From Nocardioides sp. zg-1230 (GTDB taxonomy: Bacteria > Actinomycetota > Actinomycetes > Propionibacteriales > Nocardioidaceae), in the NCBI RefSeq assembly GCF_013155335.1, contig NZ_JABJQZ010000004.1:744001-808000 (forward strand): a stretch of 64,000 nucleotides of DNA, read 5' to 3'. A model generated the notes under the pieces. That model was not told the origin of the DNA and made no database searches. It worked only from the letters and a program-made list of their open reading frames with translations. Position numbers and translations under genes: made by a program. How positions within the stretch are numbered: position 1 is the first letter of the stretch; each line of letters starts with the position of its first letter. Below, piece by piece: positions 12,594 to 21,038 of the stretch.

Positions 12594-12745
12594 CAGAGCA
12601 CGTCGCAGCCGCCGCTCGGGGGATCTGGCTCGACGTTCACTCGCAGCATGCACGAGCGGACTTCGAGCTGCCTCCGCGGAATCCGTACGGGTTCGGTGGT
12701 CCACGGGGGCGGAGGAAGGCAGGCCTGAGTGTCGGACCCCTTCTC

Positions 12746-12751
12746 TAGACT
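12746..12751 (+). promoter_or_regulatory. Putative -10 box of the DUF222/HNH gene (leaderless)
   Basis: TAGACT ends 7 nt before the ATG at 12759, which decides for this start over the upstream in-frame GTG at 12729. Confidence 0.6.
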
Positions 12752-12758
12752 CGAACAC

Positions 12759-14204
12759 ATGAGCGAGCGGCTGGCGGTGGCAGAGGCGGGTGAGGTCGAC
12801 GACCTCACCGCCGCCGACCTGCTCGCCTCGATCAAGGCTTCCCGCGAGATCGAGTACGCCGAGGCTGCCCGCCAGCTCGTGCTCGCCGCCGCGTGGGCGG
12901 ACCTGCACCCGCCGGAGTCGATGCACGACGCCGCGACCTTCTCGGCCGCCTCGTGCGGTCGGGAGCACGAGGAGCCGATCGCGGGTGAGGGTGCGCCGCT
13001 GGTCGCGGAGTTCTGCGTGGCCGAGCTCGGCGGCGTCCTCGGTGTCTCGACGACCGCGGCGAAGCGACTCATTGGTCACGCCCTCGAGCTGCGCCACCGC
13101 CTGCCCCGGCTGTGGGCGCGGGTGCAGGCGGGCCGGGTGCCGGCGTGGCGGGCTCGAGCGGTCGCGGAGACCACGATCCACTCCTCACCGTCGCTGACGA
13201 AGGAGGCGGCTGGGTTCGTCGACTCGCAGGTCGCCGCGGTCGCGGGGAAGGTCGGTCCGGCGCAGCTCGACCGGCTCGTCGCCGAAGCCATCAAGCGCCA
13301 CGGCCTGGCAGAGGTCGACCGGTCGGCGGATCCGGAGGACGGCTGGCTCTACGTCGACCCGCGCCACGTCACCATCGACACCCAGGACGTGCACTTCGCC
13401 GGGACGATGCGCGTGGAGGCCGAGCTCGACCTGGCCGACGCTCTTGATCTCGACCGGGCCCTCGCCCATGGCGCGGCCACCTTGAAGGCGTTGGGTTCGG
13501 CGGAGACGTTGGATGCCCGTCGGGCGAAGGCGCTCGGCGAGCTCGCCCGCACCCAGACCGCCCTCGACCTCCACACCCGAGGCTCGACGGCCGTGAAGGG
13601 GACGGCGACGGGCGAGGACGGGATGCCGGCCGCCCGCGAGGTCGTGCTCCACGCGCACTTCGACGCAACGCTGGCCGGCGAGCAGACCGTCTTCGGGCCG
13701 ACCGGGCAGCTCGAGGAACGCCAGCGCCTCGTGCTGCTCGAGCAGGTGCGGTCGTGGTGCGGAGACAGCCGGACGAAGGTCACCATCAAGCCCGTCATCG
13801 ACCTCAACACCCAGCTCCGCGCCCCCGCCTACCACGTGCCCAACCGCATCCGCGAGCAGATCGTGCTCCGGGATCGCACGTGCGTCTTCCCTTACTGCAG
13901 CCGCCCCGCCCGGCGAGCAGACGTCGACCACGTCATCCCCCACGACCCCCACGCCGAGCCTGAAGGCCGACCGCAACGCGGGCCCACGCGGACCGACAAC
14001 CTTGCCGCCCTGTGCCGGTTCCACCACCGGTTGAAGACACACTCGGCCTGGCGCTACGCCATGGTCGAGCCCGGGGTGTTCGAATGGACCTCCCCGCACG
14101 GTCACCGCTACCGACGCGACCACACCGGCACCAGCCCGATCGATGACGCTGGCCCACCCGTCCCGCCCGGTGTCGTACGCATCCCGCGCCCGCGCCGACG
14201 ATGA
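12759..14204 (+). CDS. DUF222 / HNH endonuclease signature protein (13E12-repeat family)
   Basis: The 481-residue protein has a long helical DUF222 region (about 1-330) typical of the mycobacterial 13E12/REP13E12 family. A C-terminal HNH module follows: C-V-F-P-Y-C with a zinc Cys pair, D-V-D-H-V-I-P-H with the catalytic His, and N-L-A-A-L-C-R-F-H-H. These genes are numerous and variable in actinobacteria; activity is mostly untested and some sit on mobile loci. I see no transposase or flanking repeat here. A hairpin terminator follows directly. Confidence 0.88.
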   Translation: MSERLAVAEAGEVDDLTAADLLASIKASREIEYAEAARQLVLAAAWADLHPPESMHDAATFSAASCGREHEEPIAGEGAPLVAEFCVAELGGVLGVSTTAAKRLIGHALELRHRLPRLWARVQAGRVPAWRARAVAETTIHSSPSLTKEAAGFVDSQVAAVAGKVGPAQLDRLVAEAIKRHGLAEVDRSADPEDGWLYVDPRHVTIDTQDVHFAGTMRVEAELDLADALDLDRALAHGAATLKALGSAETLDARRAKALGELARTQTALDLHTRGSTAVKGTATGEDGMPAAREVVLHAHFDATLAGEQTVFGPTGQLEERQRLVLLEQVRSWCGDSRTKVTIKPVIDLNTQLRAPAYHVPNRIREQIVLRDRTCVFPYCSRPARRADVDHVIPHDPHAEPEGRPQRGPTRTDNLAALCRFHHRLKTHSAWRYAMVEPGVFEWTSPHGHRYRRDHTGTSPIDDAGPPVPPGVVRIPRPRRR

Positions 14205-14216
14205 TCCCGCCCCACA

Positions 14217-14241
14217 CCCCGCCACCACCACGGAGGCGGGG
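14217..14241 (+). terminator. Hairpin terminator after the DUF222/HNH gene
   Basis: CCCCGCC and GGCGGGG form a 7-bp GC stem around an 11-nt loop, 13 bp after the stop codon. There is no U-tract. Confidence 0.55.
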
Positions 14242-14544
14242 CCAGAGGCACGTCCGCGGGGCGTCACCTGACCGGGGCACCCTAGGAACGATGTGCGGCT
14301 ACCGCCGACGCTCCAGAGACGTACGCCACCTCGACGACCTGCGGGCACCGTCGGAGCTCTGCGGCCACGAGGTGGTCCCGTGGGGCTCGGTCCGGTGCTG
14401 GACGTCGACACCTCGGCGCCGTCGACATCGGGAAGGTCGCAGCATCCTGCAGGGCCCTCCAAGACCCTGCTGGACCACTGACCCCAGAGTGGCACGCGGC
14501 TCGGGCTCGATGTCGCGCGAGCACCGGCGTGCGAGGATCCGCCC
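14242..14544. other. Intergenic stretch without a convincing gene
   Basis: An open frame beginning at ATG 14291 runs through this stretch and on past 14544, into the region of the next genes. Its translation is Arg/Ser/Cys-rich with no recognisable domain and coding-like third-position bias is absent. I see no RNA gene or repeat pair here. Confidence 0.5.
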
Positions 14545-14697
14545 ATGCTCATCAACCCCGGCAGCGACCGACCCCAGGGTCCGTGGGACCCGGACGAGAA
14601 GAAGAAGTGGATCGACACGGAGTACTTCTGGGTGCTCCTGCCGCTCCTGCTGATCATGGTCGGCGTGATGGTCCTGGTGTCCATCTTCGGCCCCTGA
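14545..14697 (+). CDS. 50-residue single-pass membrane protein
   Basis: The short reading frame MLINPGSDRPQGPWDPDEKK... has an acidic and basic hydrophilic N-terminus ending in E-K-K-K-W-I-D-T-E-Y. One hydrophobic helix follows (about residues 28-48, W-V-L-L-P-L-L-L-I-M-V-G), ending in F-G-P. GAGGAT lies 6 nt before the ATG and could act as either a Shine-Dalgarno or a -10 element. Function unknown. It is 32 bp upstream of the GNAT gene and probably co-transcribed with it. Confidence 0.68.
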   Translation: MLINPGSDRPQGPWDPDEKKKWIDTEYFWVLLPLLLIMVGVMVLVSIFGP

Positions 14698-14729
14698 CCG
14701 AGAGCCTGGCGACATGGGACGATCGGCGC

Positions 14730-15548
14730 GTGACGTGGCATCACTCGACAGATGCGGCCGAGCTCTGGCACGCAGCAGGTCCATGGCTTGCCGAGCACCC
14801 GTTCGAGAACGCACCGCTCCTGGCTGAGATCGGCCACCTCCTCGCGACGGACCCGGCGCCTGAGGGACTGGCCGGTGGCTGGTGGACCGAGGATGACGGC
14901 ACGGTGAGCGGGGCGTACGTCCGGGCGCCGCGGCACAACCCGTTGCTGACGCGGATGCCCCGTGCCGCACTCGCCGGGCTCACCTCCCTCCTGCCGCACC
15001 CGGACGCCCTCGGCGTGCCCGAGGTGATCGCCGCCGACGTCATCGAGGCGTGGGCCGCGGCCGGCACGCGCCTGGCGCCAGCGCGGTCCTTCACGGTGCA
15101 CGTGCTCGACGGACGTCCGGCGGCGCCCACCTGCGCGGGAGGTCCGCGCACCGCAGGCCCGGACGACCGGGCCTTGCTGCACCGGTGGTTCGACCAGCTG
15201 ATGGCGGGCCTGCCCGGCGACCCCAGCGACCGGGCGTACGTCGTCGACGACCCGCTCGCGACCGGTGCGCTGGCGCTGTGGGAGGTCGACGGCGAGCCCG
15301 TCGCGATGTGCAGCCGCAGCCGCGTGCTCGGCGACACCGTGCGGATGGGGGCGAGCTACGCACCCCGAGGCGATGAGGCGTACGCCGATGCCGCGTTCGT
15401 CGCGGCCGTGGAGGAGGCCCGTCGCCACGCGCGGCACGTCACGGTGCTCGCCGCGACGGGTGACGAGCACGAGGCGGCTCGGCTGGCGGCGCACGGCTTC
15501 GTCCCGGCCGCGACGCGGGTCTCCCTCACGGCTCCCGGCGACGGCTGA
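14730..15548 (+). CDS. GNAT family N-acetyltransferase-like protein
   Basis: The product of about 272 residues has a variable N-terminal half and a GNAT-like C-terminal half. That half contains G-A-L-A-L-W-E-V-D-G-E-P-V-A-M (beta strands 2-3), V-R-M-G-A-S-Y-A-P (the strand before acetyl-CoA binding) and a final D-E-H-E-A-A-R-L-A-A-H-G-F-V-P-A. The Q/RxxGxG/A loop is poorly conserved, so CoA binding is inferred. Start is GTG 14730; no better start is seen. The 3' end overlaps the convergent epimerase gene by 23 bp. Confidence 0.72.
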   Translation: MTWHHSTDAAELWHAAGPWLAEHPFENAPLLAEIGHLLATDPAPEGLAGGWWTEDDGTVSGAYVRAPRHNPLLTRMPRAALAGLTSLLPHPDALGVPEVIAADVIEAWAAAGTRLAPARSFTVHVLDGRPAAPTCAGGPRTAGPDDRALLHRWFDQLMAGLPGDPSDRAYVVDDPLATGALALWEVDGEPVAMCSRSRVLGDTVRMGASYAPRGDEAYADAAFVAAVEEARRHARHVTVLAATGDEHEAARLAAHGFVPAATRVSLTAPGDG

Positions 15549-16590
15549 CCGGCCCGCGACGCAGGGTGCGCAGGAGGCCGCCCGCGACGCTGCGCGGCCG
15601 GAGAACCGGCGTACCCGTCGAGGCGGTGTCCTGCATCCCCGCAAGGGTCTCCGCCAGGACCGGCGTCGCGTCCACCGACGGCGTCCACCCGAGCTCCGAC
15701 CTCGCCCGCGTGGTGTCGAGGAGCGGAACGGCGTAGCCCAGGTCGATCCACCCCGGGTCGAGCGGCTGCAGCCGCGCGTGCCAGCTGGCCGAGACGGCCG
15801 CCCGCACCGCGCCGGACGGCACGTGGACCAGCCGCGCATGGAGCACATCGGCCACGTCCTGCGCAGTGACCGGGGGCTCGGCAGCGAGGTTGAACGCGCC
15901 CGGCGCGCGGGCGTCGAGGATGCGGGCGAGCGCGTCGGCGACGTCGTCGGCATGCACCATCGGGATGACCAGGCCGGAGTTGATCGGCAGCACCGGGACG
16001 TGCCGCAGCAGCCCGGCGGGGACCAGTGCGGGCAGCCCGTAGCGCAGCAGGGCGCTGCCGGCACCGCGCTGGCCGACGATCCCGGGCCGCACCCGGGTGA
16101 CGGCCACGTCGGGATCGTCGACCTCGAGCTCGTCGAGCAGCCGTTCGGCGGCTGCCTTGTGCCGGCTGTACATCGACGTCGGAACCCCGTCGGTGGGCCA
16201 GGTCTCGTCAACCGGGTCGTCGTCGCGCCTGGGTGAGTAGGCGCCCACCGATGACATGTGCACGAGGTGCGGCACGCCCTGCGTGACCACCGCGTCGATG
16301 ACGCGCGCAGTGCCGCCGACCCCGAGCTCGCGCAGGTGGTCCTCGCGGTGCGAGGGCTGGAAGCCCCATGCCAGGTGCACGACGGCGTCGGCCCCCTCGC
16401 AGGCGGCACGCAGGGCGGGCACGTCCGCCTCGTCGGTCAGGTCGACCGCTGCCCACTCCGCCACGGGGAGGACGTCGCCGGCGGGCGGGCGCCGTACGAC
16501 GCCGACGAGCTCGTGGCGGCCGTCGCGGGCCAGCCGTCGGACGAGGGCCGAGCCGACGTTGCCGCTGGCTCCGGTGATGACGATGCGCAT
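15526..16590 (-). CDS. NAD-dependent epimerase/dehydratase (extended SDR)
   Basis: The 354-residue protein begins with the Rossmann motif T-G-A-S-G-N-V-G-S-A-L. It has the catalytic Tyr-x-x-x-Lys as Y-S-R-H-K-A-A-A near residue 140 and the S-S-V-G-A-Y segment supplying the serine before it. The C-terminal substrate domain is variable, so the sugar or other substrate is unknown. It is convergent with, and overlaps, the GNAT gene. The upstream gene on the same strand is 51 bp away. Confidence 0.88.
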   Translation of the reverse strand: MRIVITGASGNVGSALVRRLARDGRHELVGVVRRPPAGDVLPVAEWAAVDLTDEADVPALRAACEGADAVVHLAWGFQPSHREDHLRELGVGGTARVIDAVVTQGVPHLVHMSSVGAYSPRRDDDPVDETWPTDGVPTSMYSRHKAAAERLLDELEVDDPDVAVTRVRPGIVGQRGAGSALLRYGLPALVPAGLLRHVPVLPINSGLVIPMVHADDVADALARILDARAPGAFNLAAEPPVTAQDVADVLHARLVHVPSGAVRAAVSASWHARLQPLDPGWIDLGYAVPLLDTTRARSELGWTPSVDATPVLAETLAGMQDTASTGTPVLRPRSVAGGLLRTLRRGPVSRRREP

Positions 16591-16641
16591 GGGCGACCGG
16601 TACCCCGTCGCGCGTCGCGCAGACGCGGGGCCGAGGCAGGA

Positions 16642-17223
16642 TCAGCGCGAGGTGTTCGCCGTGCGTCCCTTCGTGACGCCGACGAACGCCTGGGTGACGT
16701 CGTCGTCGCGCTCGACGCGCCAGACCAGCGCGATGGTGGTGGGCTCCAGGTCGGACACCACGCGCGTCACGACGTCCTTGCGCTGGTGGAGCCGGGCCAC
16801 CGACATGGGTACGACGACGACGCCGGTGCCGGCGGCGACCGTCTCGATCGCCTCCTGCTCGGTCATCGGCGGCCAGTCGAGCTGCTCCGCGGTGGGCGTC
16901 CACCCGCTCGGGTGCGGCCGGACCAGCTGCTCGTCGACGAGGTCGGCCGTCGTGACCTCCTCGTCCGCCGCGGCGAGCACGTGGTCGCGGGACGCCACGG
17001 CCACCTGCAGCTCGTCGTAGAGCCGCACGCAGTGCAGCCCGTCGCGGTCCACGGGGAGGCGCACGAGCGACATGTCGAGGCTGCCGTCGCGCACGCCGTC
17101 CAGCTGGTCGGCCTCCGTCACCGGCACGAGCTCCAGGGGCTCGCGGCGGCGCTCACGCCAGTGGCGGGCCCACTTGTCGGGGGTCGCGCCGGTGACGAAG
17201 CCGATCCGCAGGGGGATGCTCAT
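16642..17223 (-). CDS. LysR-type substrate-binding domain protein without N-terminal HTH
   Basis: The 193-residue protein corresponds only to the effector-binding domain of a LysR regulator: I-R-I-G-F-V-T-G-type opening, D-M-S-L-V-R-L-P, L-Y-D-E-L-Q-V-A-V-A and G-V-V-V-V-P-M-S. No helix-turn-helix precedes it; the ATG follows a TAGGCT box by 7 nt, so the short form is real rather than truncated by annotation. It ends in a basic G-R-T-A-N-T-S-R tail, possibly a nucleic-acid contact. It may sense a small ligand without classical DNA binding. Confidence 0.75.
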   Translation of the reverse strand: MSIPLRIGFVTGATPDKWARHWRERRREPLELVPVTEADQLDGVRDGSLDMSLVRLPVDRDGLHCVRLYDELQVAVASRDHVLAAADEEVTTADLVDEQLVRPHPSGWTPTAEQLDWPPMTEQEAIETVAAGTGVVVVPMSVARLHQRKDVVTRVVSDLEPTTIALVWRVERDDDVTQAFVGVTKGRTANTSR

Positions 17224-17230
17224 GCGAGCG

Positions 17231-17236
17231 AGCCTA
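17231..17236 (-). promoter_or_regulatory. Putative -10 box of the LysR-domain gene (leaderless)
   Basis: On the minus strand TAGGCT ends 7 nt before the ATG at 17223. It lies in the 17-bp gap after the BCCT transporter stop. Confidence 0.55.
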
Positions 17237-17240
17237 GGCC

Positions 17241-18992
17241 TCAGGCCCGCCCGGCCGTCGCGGTGTCGTCGGCGGTGTCGCTCGCGGTGTCGGTGACCTC
17301 ACCCTTCTCCACGGAGAGGACGAAGTCGTCGCCGTGCTCGGTGACGCCGGTGATGACCGCGGCCTCGACGGCCTCGAGGGCGTACTTGCGCCGCACGACC
17401 ATCGGGTCCTGGGCGAGGTCCTTCACCAGCGCCACCGCCAGGCCGATCATGATGAGCACGAAGGGCAGGGCCGCGATGACCGTGATGGTCTGCAGCCCGC
17501 TGAGGGCGTCCGCGCCGCCGACGAGCAGCATCACCGCGGCGACGGCACCGGTGGCCACGCCCCAGAAGATGACGGTCGGGCGGCTCGGGTGGATCGTGCC
17601 GCGCTCGGAGAGCGAGCCCATCACGATGGACGCGGCGTCGGCGCCGGAGACGAAGAAGATGCCGACCAGCACCATCACGACGATGCTCGACACGGTGGCG
17701 AGGGGGTAGGCCTCGAGGGTGCTGAAGAGCTGGTTCTCCAGCCCGCCCGCACCGGCGATGTCGGTGCCCTTCTCCTGCAGGTCGATGGCCGCGCCGCCGA
17801 AGATGCAGAACCACACGACGCTGATGAGGCTCGGGACGAGGAGCACGCCGGTCACGAACTGGCGGATCGTGCGGCCGCGGGAGATGCGGGCGATGAACAT
17901 GCCGACGAACGGCGTCCACGACAGCCACCACGCCCAGTAGAAGACCGTCCACGTTGAGAGCCAGGTGCTGACCTCGTCGCCCTCGGCGGCGGTGCGCGCG
18001 GCCATCATCGGCAGGTCGGCGACGTAGCTGCCGATCGAGGTGGGCACGAGGTTGAGGATGAAGACCGTGGGGCCGACGATGAACACGAACAGGGCGAGCC
18101 CCACGGCGAGGACCATGTTGATGTTGGACAGCCACTGGATGCCCTTGGCCACACCGGAGACTGCGGAGAGCACGAAGGCCGCGGTGAGGACGGCGATGAT
18201 GCCGACGAGGACGCCGTTGCCGGTGTCGCCCAGACCGGCGACGATCTCGAGGCCGGACTCGATCTGGAGGGCGCCGAGGCCGAGCGAGGTGGCGGAGCCG
18301 AAGAGGGTCGCGAAGATCGCGAACATGTCGATCGCCTTGCCGCCGATCCCGTGGGCGTGGTGGCCGATGAGCGGCTCGAAGGCCGAGCTGATGAGCTGGA
18401 GGCGGCCCTTGCGGTAGACGCCGTACGCGACGGCGAGACCGACGACGGCGTAGATCGCCCACGGGTGCAGGGTCCAGTGGAACATCGTGGTCGCCATCGC
18501 GTGCTCGGCCGCTGCGGCGTTGCCGGCGTCACCGGTGCCGGGCGGGGGCGTGACGAAGTGCGTGATGGGCTCGCTGACGCCGTAGAACATGAGACCGATG
18601 CCCATGCCGGCGCTGAACATCATCGCGACCCACGAGATGGTCCGGAACTCCGGGTCCTCGTCGTCGCGCCCCAGGGGGATGTTGCCGAACTTGCCGAGGG
18701 CCAGCCAGATGACGAACACGACGAAGGCGCTCGAGGTGAGCACGAAGAGCCAGCCGGTGTTCTTCATCGTCCAGCCGAGGCCGGTGCCCGAGGCAGTGGC
18801 GAGGCTGTCGGTGTTGAGGAAGCCCCAGAGCAGGAAGGCGAGGCTGACGACCGCCGTGACGCCGAAGACCACCTTGTCCAGTCCCGTCTCGCGAGGCGTG
18901 GTGGGCTCGATCGCCGCGTCCAGCGCGGGGTGGGGGTCGTCGACGAGGTCGGGTGTGGGCAGGTCTCGGGGATGCTCGATTCCGGTGGCCAT
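17241..18992 (-). CDS. BCCT family transporter (betaine/carnitine/choline type)
   Basis: The 583-residue membrane protein has about 12 helices and the BCCT tryptophan-rich core: W-A-W-W-L-S-W-T-P-F-V-G-M-F-I-A-R-I-S-R-G-type segment near the middle, and M-F-H-W-T-L-H-P-W earlier. It should take up glycine betaine, choline or a similar quaternary ammonium solute, driven by Na+ or H+, probably for osmoprotection. The start is placed at M-A-T-G-I-E-H; a further upstream ATG would add 12 unlikely residues. The C-terminal tail is acidic and Thr/Ala-rich. Confidence 0.92.
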   Translation of the reverse strand: MATGIEHPRDLPTPDLVDDPHPALDAAIEPTTPRETGLDKVVFGVTAVVSLAFLLWGFLNTDSLATASGTGLGWTMKNTGWLFVLTSSAFVVFVIWLALGKFGNIPLGRDDEDPEFRTISWVAMMFSAGMGIGLMFYGVSEPITHFVTPPPGTGDAGNAAAAEHAMATTMFHWTLHPWAIYAVVGLAVAYGVYRKGRLQLISSAFEPLIGHHAHGIGGKAIDMFAIFATLFGSATSLGLGALQIESGLEIVAGLGDTGNGVLVGIIAVLTAAFVLSAVSGVAKGIQWLSNINMVLAVGLALFVFIVGPTVFILNLVPTSIGSYVADLPMMAARTAAEGDEVSTWLSTWTVFYWAWWLSWTPFVGMFIARISRGRTIRQFVTGVLLVPSLISVVWFCIFGGAAIDLQEKGTDIAGAGGLENQLFSTLEAYPLATVSSIVVMVLVGIFFVSGADAASIVMGSLSERGTIHPSRPTVIFWGVATGAVAAVMLLVGGADALSGLQTITVIAALPFVLIMIGLAVALVKDLAQDPMVVRRKYALEAVEAAVITGVTEHGDDFVLSVEKGEVTDTASDTADDTATAGRA

Positions 18993-19094
18993 CCGCCGAC
19001 CAGACCAAAGAACGACACGGGTGCGCAAACCGGGAGTATGCGCCCCCGCTCAAACTGAGACGATGCACACAGCGGCTCGGCTCCCCGGCGGCCG

Positions 19095-19604
19095 CTACGC
19101 CAGCGAGGCCAGGGCCCTGCCCCAGGCTCGCGCCCGCTCCAGCTCCCCGTCGACGAGCGGGCCGGGGGAGTCCTCGACGTAGAAGGACTCCGTGGCCACC
19201 ATCCGGCCGAGGCGGTGGCGGGAGACGAAGCGGCCGGCCGCGCGGGCCGCTGAGCCGGGCAGCCGGCGCACCTGCTCGGCACGGGTGTCGAAGGTGGCGA
19301 CGGCGCAGGAGGTGTCGCCGGTGGGCAGGGTGGCCAGCCACTCGCGGATGCCGCGGCCCTCGTGCCCGGGCTCCGCGCCGTGGTCGTGCGCGTCGCGCCG
19401 GGTCGTGGGCCGGCTCATCGAGAAGGCATGGGTCGGGCCGCCGAGCACGACGAGGTCGACCCCCGCGGGCAGCGGGGAGGGCGCGGCCGCCACGTCGACG
19501 ACCTGCACCGGTCCGCCGTCGCTGTCGGCGAGGCCGTCGGCGATCGCCTGGGCGACCTGACGGGTGTTGCCCCAGTGGGACTCGTGGACGACCAGAGCGG
19601 TCAT
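19095..19604 (-). CDS. Flavodoxin family protein
   Basis: The 169-residue protein starts with V-V-H-E-S-H-W-G-N-T-R-Q-V-A, the FMN phosphate-binding loop of flavodoxins. V-V-L-G-G-P-T-H-A-F near residue 60 is the ring-binding region. It probably carries FMN and transfers electrons, or acts as a small NAD(P)H-linked reductase. The ATG overlaps the stop of the upstream membrane-protein gene (ATGA), so the two are co-translated. A DosR-like palindrome lies upstream of that pair. Confidence 0.85.
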   Translation of the reverse strand: MTALVVHESHWGNTRQVAQAIADGLADSDGGPVQVVDVAAAPSPLPAGVDLVVLGGPTHAFSMSRPTTRRDAHDHGAEPGHEGRGIREWLATLPTGDTSCAVATFDTRAEQVRRLPGSAARAAGRFVSRHRLGRMVATESFYVEDSPGPLVDGELERARAWGRALASLA

Positions 19605-20959
19605 GACGTGCTCCTCTCACCATCAGGGAGGTCGGGGACATGGCTGGGAACGGGTTCGAAAGACCGGAGCCACCGCGCGACGAGCCACGCGCTCGCCGCG
19701 AGCAGCAGCAGGCTGGGCACCGCATCCGGCCCCAGGTCGACGTCGGCGTTGGTGACGAGGGCCAGGACGGGACCGGCCCACAGCGCGGTGAAGAGCGTGA
19801 GGATCTTGAGGAGGGCCACCGCCGCCAGTGGAGGTGCCACGGCCCGCCCGCGCAGGAGGAGGACGCCCACGGCGGCGATCGCGGGCAGGACCGCCGCGAG
19901 GTCGAGGACGAAGACGGGGAACGGCGTGCCGCCGACGCCCTCGGGCTCGGGGCTGGGGCCGCCCAGTGCGTACGGCAGCAGCACCGAGAGCCACAGCCCG
20001 GCGAACAGGACGGCGGTGACGACGAGCACCCATCCGGTGGTGCGGGTCAGCCGGGGCGAGGCGGTCGAGGCGGGCGGCCGGTCGACGAGGCGGTGCAGCC
20101 CGCCGAGCAGACCCGCACCGGACAGGCTCACGATCACGACGTACACGAGGAAGACGCGGTTCATCGGGACGCCGGTGACGTAGATCAGGTAGCTGTAGAG
20201 CAGGTAGCCGAGCAGCCCCAGCCGGGCGAGGTAGGAGGCGGTGGAGGTGACGCTGCGGCGGACGAGGAGGACCAGGATCGCGGCCACCACGATGCTGCAG
20301 GCGTCCTGGGCCTGCGCCGACACGACGGTCGCCTCGGGCAACGAGCGGTACGGCGTCTCGGCGAGGAGGCCGTAGAGCGAGGCGCCGACCACTGCGGCCG
20401 CGAGCACCCACGTCGACCAGGGCGTCAGGGTGCTGGTCGGTGGGGCCGCAACGGCTGCGGGCGGGGGAGTCGCCGCCCGGACGGCGGGGACCGCGGGCGC
20501 GGCTGGGACGGAGGTCCGGGTCGACCCGTCGCTCAGCGCGGGCCAGTCCGCGCGGGCCGCCGGCACGAGCAGCAGCAGCGCGGGGACGCACCACAGCCAG
20601 AACCCGAAGCCGAACGACATCAGCAGGACGTGGAAGGCGATCACGCCGATCCAGCCGACCTTCGCCGCGGCACCGCCACGGAGCAGCAGGAGCCCGAGCA
20701 CGACCTCACCGGCGGCCAGCGCGAGGATCCAGGCGACAGGGTGGGCCATCACGACGGACTGCCAGGCGTCGGTGACGAACGACCAGAACGACTCGTCGGC
20801 GAAGGTCCGGTAGGTCTCCGGGTCGGCGACCACGACGCCGGCGTTGATGCCGCCCATCACGAGGTAGAAGCCCCCGACGAAGCGGCGTACGACCGAGGCA
20901 CGCGTGCGCTCCCGCGGCACGGCGTCGGGGCTCGTGCGGGGCTGCAGCGTGGTGGTCAC
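19601..20959 (-). CDS. Polytopic membrane protein with DoxX-like N-terminal part
   Basis: The product of about 452 residues has roughly ten hydrophobic helices. The first four (about 25-150, with G-G-F-Y-L-V-M-G-G-I-N-A and W-I-L-A-L-A-A-G-E-V) resemble DoxX/quinol-oxidase-associated proteins. A Pro/Ala-rich linker (about 165-185) leads to a second bundle. I place the start at GTG 20959 because TTGAGG lies 7 nt upstream; GTG 20965 is also possible. It is coupled to the flavodoxin gene. A redox-related membrane role is plausible but inferred. Confidence 0.65.
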   Translation of the reverse strand: MTTTLQPRTSPDAVPRERTRASVVRRFVGGFYLVMGGINAGVVVADPETYRTFADESFWSFVTDAWQSVVMAHPVAWILALAAGEVVLGLLLLRGGAAAKVGWIGVIAFHVLLMSFGFGFWLWCVPALLLLVPAARADWPALSDGSTRTSVPAAPAVPAVRAATPPPAAVAAPPTSTLTPWSTWVLAAAVVGASLYGLLAETPYRSLPEATVVSAQAQDACSIVVAAILVLLVRRSVTSTASYLARLGLLGYLLYSYLIYVTGVPMNRVFLVYVVIVSLSGAGLLGGLHRLVDRPPASTASPRLTRTTGWVLVVTAVLFAGLWLSVLLPYALGGPSPEPEGVGGTPFPVFVLDLAAVLPAIAAVGVLLLRGRAVAPPLAAVALLKILTLFTALWAGPVLALVTNADVDLGPDAVPSLLLLAASAWLVARWLRSFEPVPSHVPDLPDGERSTS

Positions 20960-21020
20960 CGGCACACCTCAAGGCTCCACCTCGGTGCCGACTGCGGTCA
21001 GGGGCGAAGGTCGCCGTGGG

Positions 21021-21038
21021 CGGGGACCTAGGTCCCCG
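21021..21038. promoter_or_regulatory. 18-bp palindrome with DosR-box geometry
   Basis: CGGGGACCTAGGTCCCCG is a perfect palindrome without a loop, so it is a protein-binding site rather than a hairpin. Its core GGGAC-CTAG-GTCCC matches the mycobacterial DosR half-sites GGGAC and GTCCC with the same 4-bp spacing. The centre is about 64-70 bp upstream of the membrane-protein/flavodoxin start. It overlaps the last codons and the stop of the polymerase gene (21028-21030). Confidence 0.55.

Noticed and set aside
12759-14204. HNH protein considered as a homing or mobile element
   Set aside because: No transposase, integrase, target duplication or flanking repeats; DUF222/HNH genes are common chromosomal genes in actinobacteria.
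14291-14653. Open frame beginning at ATG 14291 in the spacer before the small membrane protein gene
   Set aside because: Composition is Arg/Ser/Cys-rich without coding bias and it runs out of frame through the small membrane protein gene.
13185-16409. A 1074-codon open frame on the minus strand
   Set aside because: It is antisense to the DUF222/HNH, GNAT and part of the epimerase genes. The translation is Arg/Pro/Ala-rich without domains, and long stop-free shadow frames are expected at this GC content.
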